64,000 nt of DNA from Streptococcus mitis. Its GTDB lineage: Bacteria > Bacillota > Bacilli > Lactobacillales > Streptococcaceae. A program made the translations under genes and the position numbers. The DNA lies in assembly GCF_901542415.1 (NCBI RefSeq), contig NZ_CABEHV010000004.1:1409501-1473500 (forward strand). Reading direction: 5' to 3'. Shown here one piece after another: positions 48,826 through 59,400 of the stretch. Numbering within the stretch: the first letter of the stretch is position 1; the number at the start of each line of letters is the position of its first letter. Below the pieces are notes generated by a model. The model had not been told where the DNA came from. It saw only the letters and a program-made list of their open reading frames with translations, and did not search any database.

Positions 48826-49303
48826 TCGTCGACTCCTCTGCGATTTTTCCTTGTTCTTCTGCGAAATCTGCCAAAGCTGTCGCGATAGCCTGATCCTCTA
48901 CTGAAAGAAGACGGAGGGCGAAGAGAGCCGCATTGGTTGCACCAGCTTCACCGATAGCCATGGTCGCAACAGGTACGCCACCCGGCATCTGCACGATAGA
49001 GTAAAGTGAATCCACACCGCTAAGAGCACGAGACTTAACAGGCACGCCAATGACAGGAAGGGTTGTTTTGGCAGCAACCATACCTGGCAAATGAGCTGCA
49101 CCTCCAGCACCTGCAATGATGACCTTAATACCACGGCTACGTGCTTCTTCTGCATGCTTGAACATGAGGTCTGGTGTACGGTGGGCAGAGACAACTTTCT
49201 TTTCGTAGGCTACACTGAAGCGATCTAGGACTTCTGCGGTTTTTTGCATGGTTGCCCAGTCGGATTTTGAGCCCATGATGATGGAAATAATTGGTTTAGT
49301 CAT
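48812..49303 (-). CDS. purE: 5-(carboxyamino)imidazole ribonucleotide mutase
   Basis: The ATG at 49303 ([20 protein letters not shown]) gives 163 residues, the class I PurE size. The Ser-rich loop IIMGSKSDW, the catalytic SAHRTPD motif and the [16 protein letters not shown] block are present. It moves the carboxyl from N5 to C4 to make CAIR. AAAAAAGG lies upstream; a longer reading frame upstream has no start. It overlaps purK. Confidence 0.96.
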   Translation of the reverse strand: MTKPIISIIMGSKSDWATMQKTAEVLDRFSVAYEKKVVSAHRTPDLMFKHAEEARSRGIKVIIAGAGGAAHLPGMVAAKTTLPVIGVPVKSRALSGVDSLYSIVQMPGGVPVATMAIGEAGATNAALFALRLLSVEDQAIATALADFAEEQGKIAEESTNELI

Positions 49304-49489
49304 AATTTTTCCTTTTTTCTTCTTTTTTGATAATGGTCTTAGGTGGTGGGGACGGAAGCAAACCTTCGGTTTCATTCCTAAACTTTGAGCCTAAGGTCTC
49401 AAAGTTTCCCCGACCAGAACAGATACTGTTCTGGTCTTTTCACCACGGCAACCATTATCGGGTTTGGCGACTCAATCGCTTTTGAAATT

Positions 49490-50752
49490 TTATTTGTTCG
49501 CCTTGCTTCCGATATCTGTTCGATAAAAGAGGCCTTCTGTTTGTTGCTGAGCGAGTTCTTGGTAGATGGTTTCTTGGACTTCTTTAACGGTATCTGCTGT
49601 TGTGACGAGCATATAGACACGTCCACCGTTTGATAGCAGTGCTCTGCTATTTTCCTCAAACTTAGCCCCTGCATAGTAGGTAATGATGTCGCCTTCAGTT
49701 TTGGCTGGAAGCTTGACGCCCTTCTCATAAGCCAGTGGGTAACCGTTTGATGCGACAACCACACCCAGAGTCACACCCTTGTCCGTCCAAGTGATGGCTG
49801 GTTCTTTACCTTCCAAAATATCAGTAATATTTTGCGCAAAGTCAGATGTCAAACGAGGCAAGATAATCTGGGTTTCAGGATCTCCGAAACGAGCGTTAAA
49901 CTCGATAACCTTAGGTCCATCAGCTGTCAAGATAAGCCCTGCGTAAAGAACTCCCAGATATGGACGCCCTTCTTGGATCATGCCCTCTAGGACTGGCTTG
50001 ACAATAGTCTCCACTGCTGTGTCAACCACGCTCTGTGGCAAGTGAGGAACTGGCGCATATGCACCCATCCCACCCGTGTTAGGCCCTTTGTCGCCATCAT
50101 AGGCACGTTTGTGGTCTTGCGCTGTCGGCATGATATAGAACTTGTCGCCATTGACAAAGACAAAGAGTGAAAATTCCTCTCCTTCAAGGAATTCCTCAAT
50201 AACTACACGTGCACCGGAGTCACCAAATTTATTGTCCAAAAGCATCTCATGAGCGGCTTCGACCGCTTGCTCAACCGTCTCAGCAACGACGACACCTTTT
50301 CCAAGCGCTAAGCCATCCGCCTTGACTACGATAGGCGCACCCTGCTTTTCGATATAGGCCTTGGCTTCCTCAAAGTCGGAAAATGTGCCATAGGATGCTG
50401 TCGGAACGCCGTATTTGACCATGATTTCCTTGGCAAAATCCTTGGACCACTCCAGCTCGGCTGCCAATCTTGTCGGACCAAAGGCTTTGAGACCAGCCGC
50501 ATGGAAATCATCCACGATACCAGCCGCAAGGGCGTCATCTGGCCCTATAAAGGTCCAAGCAATATCGTTGGCTTTTGCAAACTCAATCAATTTAGAATGT
50601 TCGGAAATAGAGATATTTGCCAATTCCAAACCATCCAGAGTCATCCCATCATTCCCAGGAGCTACAAATACTTTTTCAACGTCTTTTGACTCAAGCAACT
50701 TCTTAGCAATCGCATGTTCACGACCACCCGAACCGACAACAAGTAGTTTCAT
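49490..50752 (-). CDS. purD: Phosphoribosylamine-glycine ligase
   Basis: A 420-residue ATP-grasp enzyme: MKLLVVGSGGREHAIAKKLL, PIVVKADGLALGKGVVVAET, HKRAYDGDKGPNTGGMGAYA and EFNARFGDPETQIILPRL. It joins glycine to 5-phosphoribosylamine to give GAR. It is 186 bases upstream of purE and 120 bases downstream of purH on the same strand; the purH-purD gap holds a terminator-like hairpin and a minus TATAAT promoter, so it can be transcribed separately. Confidence 0.96.
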   Translation of the reverse strand: MKLLVVGSGGREHAIAKKLLESKDVEKVFVAPGNDGMTLDGLELANISISEHSKLIEFAKANDIAWTFIGPDDALAAGIVDDFHAAGLKAFGPTRLAAELEWSKDFAKEIMVKYGVPTASYGTFSDFEEAKAYIEKQGAPIVVKADGLALGKGVVVAETVEQAVEAAHEMLLDNKFGDSGARVVIEEFLEGEEFSLFVFVNGDKFYIMPTAQDHKRAYDGDKGPNTGGMGAYAPVPHLPQSVVDTAVETIVKPVLEGMIQEGRPYLGVLYAGLILTADGPKVIEFNARFGDPETQIILPRLTSDFAQNITDILEGKEPAITWTDKGVTLGVVVASNGYPLAYEKGVKLPAKTEGDIITYYAGAKFEENSRALLSNGGRVYMLVTTADTVKEVQETIYQELAQQQTEGLFYRTDIGSKANK

Positions 50753-50837
50753 CTCACAACCTCTTTTGCGAATTATTTACTAATATTATATCACAAACGT
50801 TCGTTTTAATCTTGTTTCACTCCGCATTTTTACGCAA

Positions 50838-50868
50838 AAAAGGAAAGAAACTGTTTTCTTTCCTTTAC
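50838..50868 (-). terminator. Terminator of purH
   Basis: AAAGGAAAGAA and TTCTTTCCTTT form an 11-bp stem with a short loop between purH and purD. T-rich sequence follows on the minus strand. Confidence 0.8.
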
Positions 50869-50872
50869 GTTC

Positions 50873-52420
50873 TTAATGTCTAAAATGTCTCACGCCTGTG
50901 AAGACCATAGTCAAGCCGTATTTGTCAGCAGCTTCGATAGATTCTTGGTCACGGACCGATCCACCTGGCTGGATGATAGCCTTGATACCTGCTTTGGCGA
51001 TTTCTTCCACATTATCCGCAAATGGGAAGAAGGCATCCGAAGCAAGCACAGCGCCGTCCAGACGGTCTTTAGCTTGGTCAATGGCAATACGGACTGAAGC
51101 CACACGGTTGGTTTGACCTGGGCCAACACCAAGTGTCATGTGGTCGTTGGTTACAATGATTCCGTTTGATTTGACGTATTTAATAGCCTTCCAAGCAAAC
51201 TCAAGAGCTGTCGCTTCTGTCTCAGTTGGTTGGCGTTTGGTCACCACTTGCCAATCGGCTGGGCTTTCTTTGACCACGTCTTGGTTTTGCACCAGAAGTC
51301 CACCGACAACACCTGTATATTCTGCTTCCACTTCGCTAGCCTCTTGAGCATCAAATGGCAAGGCAAGGATACGCAAGTTTTTCTTTTTGTTGGTCAAAAT
51401 AGCTAGCGCTTCATCCGTATAGCTTGGTGCAATGATGATTTCAAGGAATACACCATGCATCTTCTCGGCTGTCGCAGCATCTACCTCACGGTTGAGAACG
51501 ACAATCCCACCAAAGATAGACACTGGGTCAGACTCATAAGCGTAGTCCCAAGCAGTCTCAATGTTATCAGCCTGACCGATTCCACATGGGTTCATGTGTT
51601 TGAGAGCCACAACGGTTGGACGGTCTTTAAAATCACGGATGATACGAATGGCCGCATCAGCGTCACGGATATTATTGAATGACAATTCTTTCCCGTTGAG
51701 CTGTTTCGCTGAAGCAATGGAGTAATCCGTCGGCAAGGCTTTTTGGTAGAAATCGGCATCCTGTTGAGGATTTTCCCCATAGCGCATAGCTTGTTTGAGG
51801 TCATAAGTCAAGGTCAGTTTTTCAGGTTTGCGTTCTCCGACTTGAGCTGTGAAATACTCTGCAATCAAGGCATCATAAGCCGCTGTGTGACGGAAAACTT
51901 TTGCTGCTAAACGTTGACGCGTTTCGTAAGTCGTTTCACCATCGGCTGACAACTCGTCCAAAACCACTGTATAGTCAGCAGGGTCTACCACAACCGTCAC
52001 GCTAGCATGGTTCTTCGCTGCTGAACGAAGCATAGAAGGCCCACCAATGTCAATATTCTCCACAGCATCAGCGTAAGTCACGTCTGGCTTGAGAATCGTT
52101 TCCTTGAATGGGTAAAGGTTAACCACCACAAGGTCGATGAGCTCAATCTGATTGTCCTTAGCCGCTTCTAGATGACTATCAAGGTCACGACGAGCAAGAA
52201 GACCCCCGTGGATATTTGGATGAAGGGTCTTAACACGACCGTCCATCATCTCTGGGAACCCAGTCACATCATCGATTGCAATGGTGTCCACCCCAGCATT
52301 ATCAAGGGCAATCTTGGTCCCACCTGTTGAGATAATCTCCCAACCAAGTTTTTTGAGTTCTTGGGCAAATTCAACAATGCCCGCTTTGTCTGAGACGCTG
52401 ATTAAGGCGCGTTTAGTCAT
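50873..52420 (-). CDS. purH: Bifunctional AICAR formyltransferase/IMP cyclohydrolase
   Basis: Start ATG 52420 ([20 protein letters not shown]) gives 515 residues. The IMP cyclohydrolase part is at about 1-200 ([30 protein letters not shown]) and the AICAR transformylase at about 210-515 ([23 protein letters not shown]). The Lys-His pair KHMNPCG is catalytic. It performs the last two steps to IMP. AAAGGAAC precedes the ATG. Confidence 0.97.
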   Translation of the reverse strand: MTKRALISVSDKAGIVEFAQELKKLGWEIISTGGTKIALDNAGVDTIAIDDVTGFPEMMDGRVKTLHPNIHGGLLARRDLDSHLEAAKDNQIELIDLVVVNLYPFKETILKPDVTYADAVENIDIGGPSMLRSAAKNHASVTVVVDPADYTVVLDELSADGETTYETRQRLAAKVFRHTAAYDALIAEYFTAQVGERKPEKLTLTYDLKQAMRYGENPQQDADFYQKALPTDYSIASAKQLNGKELSFNNIRDADAAIRIIRDFKDRPTVVALKHMNPCGIGQADNIETAWDYAYESDPVSIFGGIVVLNREVDAATAEKMHGVFLEIIIAPSYTDEALAILTNKKKNLRILALPFDAQEASEVEAEYTGVVGGLLVQNQDVVKESPADWQVVTKRQPTETEATALEFAWKAIKYVKSNGIIVTNDHMTLGVGPGQTNRVASVRIAIDQAKDRLDGAVLASDAFFPFADNVEEIAKAGIKAIIQPGGSVRDQESIEAADKYGLTMVFTGVRHFRH

Positions 52421-52438
52421 GTTTGTTCCTTTCATCAA

Positions 52439-53062
52439 TTATATTTTCGTTCCAGCTGGATCTACATACCAAAAATGCTCACTATTTCTTTTACATTCTA
52501 AAGCTGGCACTCTCTTAGTAATTTCTCTTTTTTTAAAATTTCCATTCTCGTCATAATGATCAACCCATTCATATGGCTTATTATAGTATTTCAATTTTCC
52601 ACCACACTTTGGACAAGAGTCTATATGTAACCTTTCGATATTCAATCTCTTATTTACACCACTAATAGCATAATTAAATCTTAAAGGATAACGGGTTTGA
52701 TTTTTAGTAATTCTTCGCAAAGAAAAAATGAAAACTGAAAAAATAAATAAACCTAAAAAAATAAATAAATAAATTTGCTTCCCTTGAACATCAGGAATAT
52801 CCCCATTAAAAGAATTTTTAGCCCATTTTACAATCGGTTCAAAAAAGTTGTAAAGTGGTAATAAACTTCCTATTGAAGTGAAGAAACCAATCCAACTCAA
52901 TACTGCCATTGTAATTGGACTTCTCCAAATAGGTTCAATATCGTATTCAGCAACTGATTGCTTGTCTTGAGGATTAATAATATTAATTGTTTGATTGCCA
53001 CCTGCTAAATTTCCTGAGCCAATATTATGCCCCCCATTAAAACTGCTACTATTATTTGTCAT
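52439..53062 (-). CDS. Membrane protein with C-terminal zinc ribbon (orphan in pur cluster)
   Basis: The ATG at 53062 (MTNNSSSFNGGHNIGSGNLA) gives 207 residues; an upstream ATG at 53083 lacks a ribosome site. The N-terminal Asn/Gly-rich stretch GGHNIGSGNLAGGNQTINI resembles tags in some bacterial conflict proteins. Two membrane helices follow (about 48-70 and 100-120). A zinc-ribbon pair CPKCGGK and LECKRNSEHF lies near the end. It lies between purN and purH, where pneumococci carry a vanZ-like gene, so it is probably an exchanged accessory gene. AT content is higher than that of its pur neighbours. Function unknown. Confidence 0.7.
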   Translation of the reverse strand: MTNNSSSFNGGHNIGSGNLAGGNQTINIINPQDKQSVAEYDIEPIWRSPITMAVLSWIGFFTSIGSLLPLYNFFEPIVKWAKNSFNGDIPDVQGKQIYLFIFLGLFIFSVFIFSLRRITKNQTRYPLRFNYAISGVNKRLNIERLHIDSCPKCGGKLKYYNKPYEWVDHYDENGNFKKREITKRVPALECKRNSEHFWYVDPAGTKI

Positions 53063-53100
53063 ATTTTTCTCTATTTCCTCCATTCAATAAATCCAAGTTT

Positions 53101-53655
53101 TTACTGCCTTCTCCTAACTCCCAAGCTATCCAGAACCTCTGGATACAACTTGTACTCTGCCTCATGAATCCGAGTTTCAAAACTGGCAATCGTATCATCA
53201 GCTAACCGTGGCACACGGACTTGTTTGATGACCTTTCCTGTATCCACACCTGAATCCACCCAGTGAATGGTAACACCACTCTCAGCAACGCCAGCATTCC
53301 AAGCATCTTCAATCCCATGAGCTCCTGGAAATTCTGGCAGGTAGGCTGGATGAATGTTGATAATTCGGCCCTCATAAGCTGCTAATAAAGTTGGCCCAAC
53401 GATTTTCATGTAGCCTGCTAGACAAACCAAGTCAATCTGGTGCTCTTCCAAGAGTTCGACAAGGGCTGCTTCGTAGTCTGCCTTGTTGTCAAACTCCTTG
53501 AGTTCAAAAGCATAGGACAGAACGCCGAGCTTGTCTGCACGTTCGAGCACATAGGCGTCACGATGGTCTGAAAAGACAAACTCTACTGGAAATTGTTCCG
53601 CTATCACCTGAAAATTTGAGCCATTACCAGAGGCAAAAACCGCTATTTTTTTCAT
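53101..53655 (-). CDS. purN: Phosphoribosylglycinamide formyltransferase
   Basis: A 184-residue enzyme: [60 protein letters not shown] and [19 protein letters not shown]. The catalytic Asn-His-Asp set is NIHP, HWVD and nearby Asp. It formylates GAR with 10-formyl-THF. It overlaps purM by 4 bases (ATGA), so translation is coupled. Confidence 0.96.
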   Translation of the reverse strand: MKKIAVFASGNGSNFQVIAEQFPVEFVFSDHRDAYVLERADKLGVLSYAFELKEFDNKADYEAALVELLEEHQIDLVCLAGYMKIVGPTLLAAYEGRIINIHPAYLPEFPGAHGIEDAWNAGVAESGVTIHWVDSGVDTGKVIKQVRVPRLADDTIASFETRIHEAEYKLYPEVLDSLGVRRRQ

Positions 53656-54671
53656 TTGATGATGACACTTTCGTTTTCTTTCTTGACGATACGACCAATT
53701 TCATAGACTGGTTCATCCAACAATTCCCTGACACGACTTACATTTTCAGGGCTAACTGCCAGCATAAGCCCCACACCCATATTGAAGATTTCAAACATTT
53801 CCTCATGTTTGATCTGACCGTATTTTTCAAGGACTTTGAAAATTGGAAGCACGGGAACCTTGTCTTCTTCAATCTCAGCAGCCAAGTCAGCTGCAAACAT
53901 ACGAGGGATATTTTCGATAAAGCCACCACCAGTGATGTGGGCAATACCGTTGATCAACTCTTCCTTGATGAGTGGCAAGACAGCCTTGACATAGATACGA
54001 GTCGGCTCAAGAAGAACTTCCTTGAGTTGCTTGCCTTCCAATTCTGGTAGGACTTCCTCACCTGTATAATCCGCAAAGACACAACGGACGAGAGAGTAAC
54101 CATTGGAATGAATCCCACTTGAAGCAAGTCCAAGAAGAACATCTCCCTCTACCACTTTTGAGCCGTCAATGATTTGAGATTTTTCAGCCACACCGACCGC
54201 AAAACCAGCCAAGTCATAGTCATCTGCACCATACATACCAGGCATTTCAGCTGTTTCCCCACCGATGAGGGCTGCGCCTGCCTGCACACAACCTTCTGCT
54301 ACACCAGCAACGACTTGTTCTAACTTGGCCGGTTCATTCTTCCCTGTAGCCACATAGTCGAGGAAATAGAGAGGCTCAGCGCCTGCAGCGATGATATCAT
54401 TGACACACATGGCTACACAGTCCTGACCTATGGTATCGTGCTTGTCGTACTTGATAGCCAGCATGAGCTTGGTTCCGACACCATCAGTCCCTGAAATCAA
54501 GACAGGTTCTTTAACCCCAGTCTTTGAAAGGTCAAACATACCACCAAAACCACCAAGAGCTCCCATGACACCTGCACGCTCCGTACGAGCCACGTGCTTT
54601 TTGATTCGTTCAACAACTTCATAACCCGCTTCAACATCTACACCCGACTGGGCATAAGCATTTTTTGTCAT
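53652..54671 (-). CDS. purM: Phosphoribosylformylglycinamidine cyclo-ligase
   Basis: A 339-residue enzyme starting [20 protein letters not shown]. Family blocks include [60 protein letters not shown] and [15 protein letters not shown]. It makes AIR from FGAM using ATP. It overlaps purN by 4 bases. Its 5' leader and first codons have a partial copy about 170 bases upstream. Confidence 0.97.
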   Translation of the reverse strand: MTKNAYAQSGVDVEAGYEVVERIKKHVARTERAGVMGALGGFGGMFDLSKTGVKEPVLISGTDGVGTKLMLAIKYDKHDTIGQDCVAMCVNDIIAAGAEPLYFLDYVATGKNEPAKLEQVVAGVAEGCVQAGAALIGGETAEMPGMYGADDYDLAGFAVGVAEKSQIIDGSKVVEGDVLLGLASSGIHSNGYSLVRCVFADYTGEEVLPELEGKQLKEVLLEPTRIYVKAVLPLIKEELINGIAHITGGGFIENIPRMFAADLAAEIEEDKVPVLPIFKVLEKYGQIKHEEMFEIFNMGVGLMLAVSPENVSRVRELLDEPVYEIGRIVKKENESVIIK

Positions 54672-54709
54672 TTATTTATTCCTTTTCTTTGAGAAGATTG
54701 CGACGTATT

Positions 54710-54762
54710 TTTAGATAAACAATTATTTTATCTAAAAATACTAGTCAGGGCTCTAGCTTTGA
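54710..54762. repeat. Hairpin between purF and purM
   Basis: TATTTTTAGATAA and TTATCTAAAAATA form a 13-bp perfect stem at about 54708-54742. More pairing sequence follows to 54810. It is a likely attenuation or processing site; no gene lies in this 212-base gap apart from the partial purM copy. Confidence 0.65.
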
Positions 54763-54802
54763 TCCTATAGGACAAAGCGTCTACTGACAAATACTTTAGC
54801 TT

Positions 54803-54848
54803 TTAGTCAGTAGTGAGACGTGAAGCATAAGCATTTTTATTTGTCATT
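54803..54848 (-). pseudogene. Partial copy of the purM start (MTNKNAYA...)
   Basis: On the minus strand a 14-codon frame MTNKNAYASRLTTD lies behind AAAGGAATA, almost repeating purM's own leader and first codons (MTKNAYA). It stops after 14 codons. It looks like a duplication of the purM translation start placed upstream of purM, perhaps an upstream peptide or a remnant of duplication. Confidence 0.6.
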
Positions 54849-54883
54849 TTTATATTCCTTTTCTTTAATGGAGGACCTATTGT

Positions 54884-56326
54884 CTATTTATAAAAACTGG
54901 TCTTTTCTTCCAAACTTCTACGATAGTCTTCTTCATAGTCGTAGAGAGGCGTTGGGTAATCACCATCAAAATAAGCGACACAGAGACCACCATTTGGTGC
55001 ATCTGTTTCAATCCCAATCGACTCAATCAAACCATCAATTGAAAGATAGGTCAGACTGTCCGCACCAATGATTTGGCGAGTTTCTTCAACAGTATGATTG
55101 GCCGCAATTAGCTCCTGACGGGTCTGGATATCAATTCCATAGAAGCATGGATAAGCTAGCGCTGGACTGCCAATAGCAACGTGAACCTCAGTCGCACCCG
55201 CTTCTTTCAAGAGTTGAACAATCCGACGAGAGGTTGTTCCACGTACAATAGAGTCATCAATCATAACCACACGCTTGCCTTTTACAACGCCTGAAACAGC
55301 AGAGAGTTTCATCCGTACCCCTTGCTCCCGCAATTCTTGAGTCGGTTGGATAAAGGTACGTTGAGTATATTGATTCTTAATAAGTCCCATTTCGTTTGGC
55401 AGACCAGATTCTTCTGCAAATCCCATAGCCGCACTGAGGGAAGAATTGGGCACACCGACCACGATATCCGCCTCATGCTTGAATTCACGCGCCAATTGGG
55501 CACCCATACGTTTACGAGCCGTATGGACATTGACACCATGAATGTTAGAATCAGGGCGGGCAAAATAGATATACTCCATAGAACAGATTGCTAACTGGGT
55601 ATCATCTGTATAGCTATCATACTGGATTCCCTTGTCATCAATGATCACAATCTCACCTGGCTTCAAATCACGAATCCATTCAGCACCAATAACCTCAAAA
55701 GCACAGGTTTCAGATGAAACAACCACTGCTCCGTTGGCCATTTTCCCGATAGAAAGCGGACGGAAACCATTGGGGTCAAGAGCAGCAATTAACTTATCTT
55801 CAAACAGCAAGATATAGGCAAAGCCACCTTTAACTAGACTGAGCGCCTCCTTGATTTTGCCCATCAGGCTAGGATTATGACTGCGACGAATGAGGTGGGC
55901 CAAGATTTCCGAGTCCGAAGTCGCGCTGAAAATCGCTCCTCTTTGTTCTAGTTCTTTCTTGAGAGAGGCTGCATTGGTCAGATTTCCATTATGAGCCAAA
56001 CCAAACTGCATATCGTGAAAACGAAAAAGGAAAGGCTGGATATTATCTACAGAAGCTTCGCCAGCAGTCGCGTAACGCACATGCCCAATCGCACCAGTCC
56101 CCGTCAATTTATCTAAGTTAGCAGGGTTTCTGAAGACTTCTGATAGAAGACCCATATCGCGATGCCGCTTTAATTTCCCTTGGTCATTGGAAAGGATTCC
56201 TGCCCCCTCTTGACCACGGTGCTGAAGACTATGGAGACCAAAATAGGTCAATTTAGCAGCATCTGGATGTCCCCAGATACCGAAAACACCGCATTCTTCA
56301 TTAAGAGATTTTACTTCGTATGTCAT
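54884..56326 (-). CDS. purF: Amidophosphoribosyltransferase
   Basis: A 480-residue enzyme. A short propeptide MTYEVKSLNEE precedes the catalytic Cys of ECGVFGIWGHPDAA; the GAT domain shows RHRDMGLLS and GHVRYATAGE. The PRPP domain has VVMIDDSIVRGTTSRRIV. It makes 5-phosphoribosylamine from PRPP and Gln, the first committed step of purine synthesis. It lies 93 bases after purL. Type matches the feedback-regulated B. subtilis enzyme. Confidence 0.96.
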   Translation of the reverse strand: MTYEVKSLNEECGVFGIWGHPDAAKLTYFGLHSLQHRGQEGAGILSNDQGKLKRHRDMGLLSEVFRNPANLDKLTGTGAIGHVRYATAGEASVDNIQPFLFRFHDMQFGLAHNGNLTNAASLKKELEQRGAIFSATSDSEILAHLIRRSHNPSLMGKIKEALSLVKGGFAYILLFEDKLIAALDPNGFRPLSIGKMANGAVVVSSETCAFEVIGAEWIRDLKPGEIVIIDDKGIQYDSYTDDTQLAICSMEYIYFARPDSNIHGVNVHTARKRMGAQLAREFKHEADIVVGVPNSSLSAAMGFAEESGLPNEMGLIKNQYTQRTFIQPTQELREQGVRMKLSAVSGVVKGKRVVMIDDSIVRGTTSRRIVQLLKEAGATEVHVAIGSPALAYPCFYGIDIQTRQELIAANHTVEETRQIIGADSLTYLSIDGLIESIGIETDAPNGGLCVAYFDGDYPTPLYDYEEDYRRSLEEKTSFYK

Positions 56327-56419
56327 TTTATATACCTAATTTTTATTTGTGTAGCACCAAGAGCTAAATCTACATGACTTTTACATTACTGATACTATCT
56401 ATTAAAACATCTGCAAGTC

Positions 56420-59400
56420 TTATTTTCCAGTAAAGTATTTAACCGCCGACGCAAACAGGTGCTGGTCTTTATTTCCTGGGATATTTTGGAAAAGACCGTC
56501 TTCATAACGTTCTGAGTGTCCCATTTTACCAATGATTTGGCCGTTCTTGCTGGTAATTCCTTCGATGGCATGGATAGAACCATTCGGATTGTACTTAGAA
56601 TCCATACTTGGTTTGCCTTCAAAATCAACGTATTGGCTAAAGATTTGACCATTGGCACGAAGCTCTGCAAATTCTTCAGCCGTCACAACAAACTTCCCTT
56701 CACCATGCGATACTGGGATAGCATGAATATTACCCACTTGCACCCCAGTCAACCACGGCGAGTTGGTATTGGCAATCCGAGTTTCCACCATCTTGGCCAC
56801 GTGTTGGTTGGCATCATTGTAGAAGAGGGTTGGGCTCGTACTGCTGGCATCTTCAAAGTTTCCGTATGGAAGAAGACCTGATTTGACCAAGGCCTGGAAT
56901 CCATTACAGATACCGATAATTAAACCACCACGGGCGATAAAGCTATCAATAGCTACACGCACTTTTTCATTAAGCAGGATGTTGACGATAAACTTAGCTG
57001 AACCATCTGGTTCGTCCGCAGCTGAGAATCCACCTGCAAAGAAAAGGATATTAGCCTTGCTGATGTTGTCAACCATAGTTTCAACTGACTTGACAATAGC
57101 CTCTTCATTCAAGGTCACAAATGGCACCAAGTTGACCTCTGCGCCTTCTTTTTCAAATGCCTTAGCTGAATCATATTCCGAGTTGGTGCCCGGGAAGACT
57201 GGGATGTAAACCACCGGTTTTTCAATAGTTTCCTTGGCTTGGACGACTGCGTCAGAAGCGATAGCTGGAACTTCGTCCAGTTCTTTAGCTTGAGCAAATT
57301 CAGTTGGGTAAACTTCTTCCAATTTGCCTTGGAAGGCACTGTCAAGTTTGTGTCCATCTAGCTTCACACCGTTGACAAGAAGTGTAAAGTCTGCACTTGT
57401 TTGACCGATTTTCTCTACTCCAGCAATTTCTTCAGGAGATGTGAAGACAAATCCGCCTAATTGAGCTGTCAAAGCCGTTTCAAGTTCAGGCAAGGTCACC
57501 TCTGCACCGATATGATTCCCAAAAGTAGCAAGAGCCAAACTTTCAAGCACACCACCGTATTTGACAGCCGAGGCAGATGTTACTTTGTGAGCCTTTTGAA
57601 TAGCTTCAAACTGAGCAAAGTTAGACTTAATCAAGTCAAAATCAATCTCTGCTGAGAGTGCTTGACCTGGGATGTAGTAGATGTTTTCCCCGGCAGTTTT
57701 GAACTCAGGAGAAAGCACCTTACGGCTATCTGCTGTCGTTACCCCAAAGGCTACCAAGGTTGGCGGTACTGTCAATTCTTCAAAGGTACCAGACATGGAG
57801 TCCTTACCACCGATAGATGGCAAACCAAGCTGAATTTGTGCCTCGATAGAACCTAGGAGAGCTGCTACTGGCTGACCAAAACGCTCTGCTTGTTTATCCA
57901 TACGCTCGAAATACTCTTGGTAAGAGAAACGAGCCTTAGACCAGTTGGCACCAGCAGCAACCAAACGAGCAGTCGCTTCAATAACCGCATAGGCAGCACC
58001 GTGGTATGGAGACCATTCTGCTACATATGGGTTGAAACCTTGAGCCATGACTGACGCAGTATGAGTCACACCGTGTTGAACTGGCAATTTTTGCACAGAT
58101 GCCTCAGTTGGTGTGAGTTGGTAACGACCACCAAGTGGGTGATTAACCGTTGAACGACCAACAGAGCAATCAAAGATAGTCTGCAAGCCTTTTTGACTCG
58201 CATGGTTGAGATCAGACAGAACCGCAAGGGTATCAACTTCAAGTGTGTTAGCAGATGTTTGACGCTCTTCTGGGAGTTTGACATCCTTGTCCACAACCTT
58301 AGCATCTACGACCACGCGCACACCATTGGTATCAAGGAAACGACGTTCCAAGTCGACAATGGTTTCACCATTCCAGTGCATGACTAGATTTGGTTTTTCC
58401 GTCACTGTCGCAACTACAACAGCATCAATATTTTCTTTGTTACATTCCGCAACGAAGGCATCTACATCCTCAGGACGAACCACAACTGCCATCCGTTCTT
58501 GAGATTCAGAGATGGCAATTTCGGTACCATTCAAGCCTTGGTATTTAAGAGGCACTTTGTCTAGGTCAATTTCAAGACCGTCTGCCAATTCACCGATAGC
58601 TACACAGACACCACCAGCACCAAAGTCATTGGATTTCTTAATAAGACGAGTGACATCGCCATTACGGAAAAGACGTTGAATCTTGCGCTCTTCGATGGCA
58701 TTCCCTTTTTGAACCTCAGCACCAGCAGTTTCCACGGACTCAACTGTTTGAACCTTAGAAGAACCTGTCGCACCACCGACACCATCACGTCCAGTCTTAC
58801 CTCCAAGGAGAATAATCACATCTCCCGCTTCCGGTTTTTCACGGACAACATTGCTCTTAGGAGCCGCTCCGACAACAGCACCTAGCTCCATGCGTTTAGC
58901 TACAAAGCCTGGGTGGAAGTATTCACGAACGTAGGTTGTTGCAAGTCCAATCTGGTTACCGTATGAAGAATAACCATGGGCCGCTGTTTTAGAAATGACT
59001 TGTTGTGGTAATTTCCCAGCACGCGTTTCCGAAATCGGTGCGGTAATATCACCCGCACCTGAGATACGCATAGCTTGGTAAACATATGAGCGACCTGACA
59101 ATGGGTCACGAATAGCACCACCGATACAAGTAGCCGCCCCACCAAATGGCTCAATTTCCGTTGGGTGGTTGTGAGTTTCATTCTTGAACATTAGGAGCCA
59201 TGGCTCTTTCACACCATCAACATCCACTTCGATTTCTACTGAGCAAGCATTGATTTCGTCTGACACTTCCATATCATCCAAACGTCCATTAGCACGCTCA
59301 TAACGACCGAAAATAGTCGCCATATCCATCAAGGTTTGCGGTTTTTCAGAACGCCCCAACTCATCGCGCATAGCAATATATTTATCATAGGTTGACTGCA

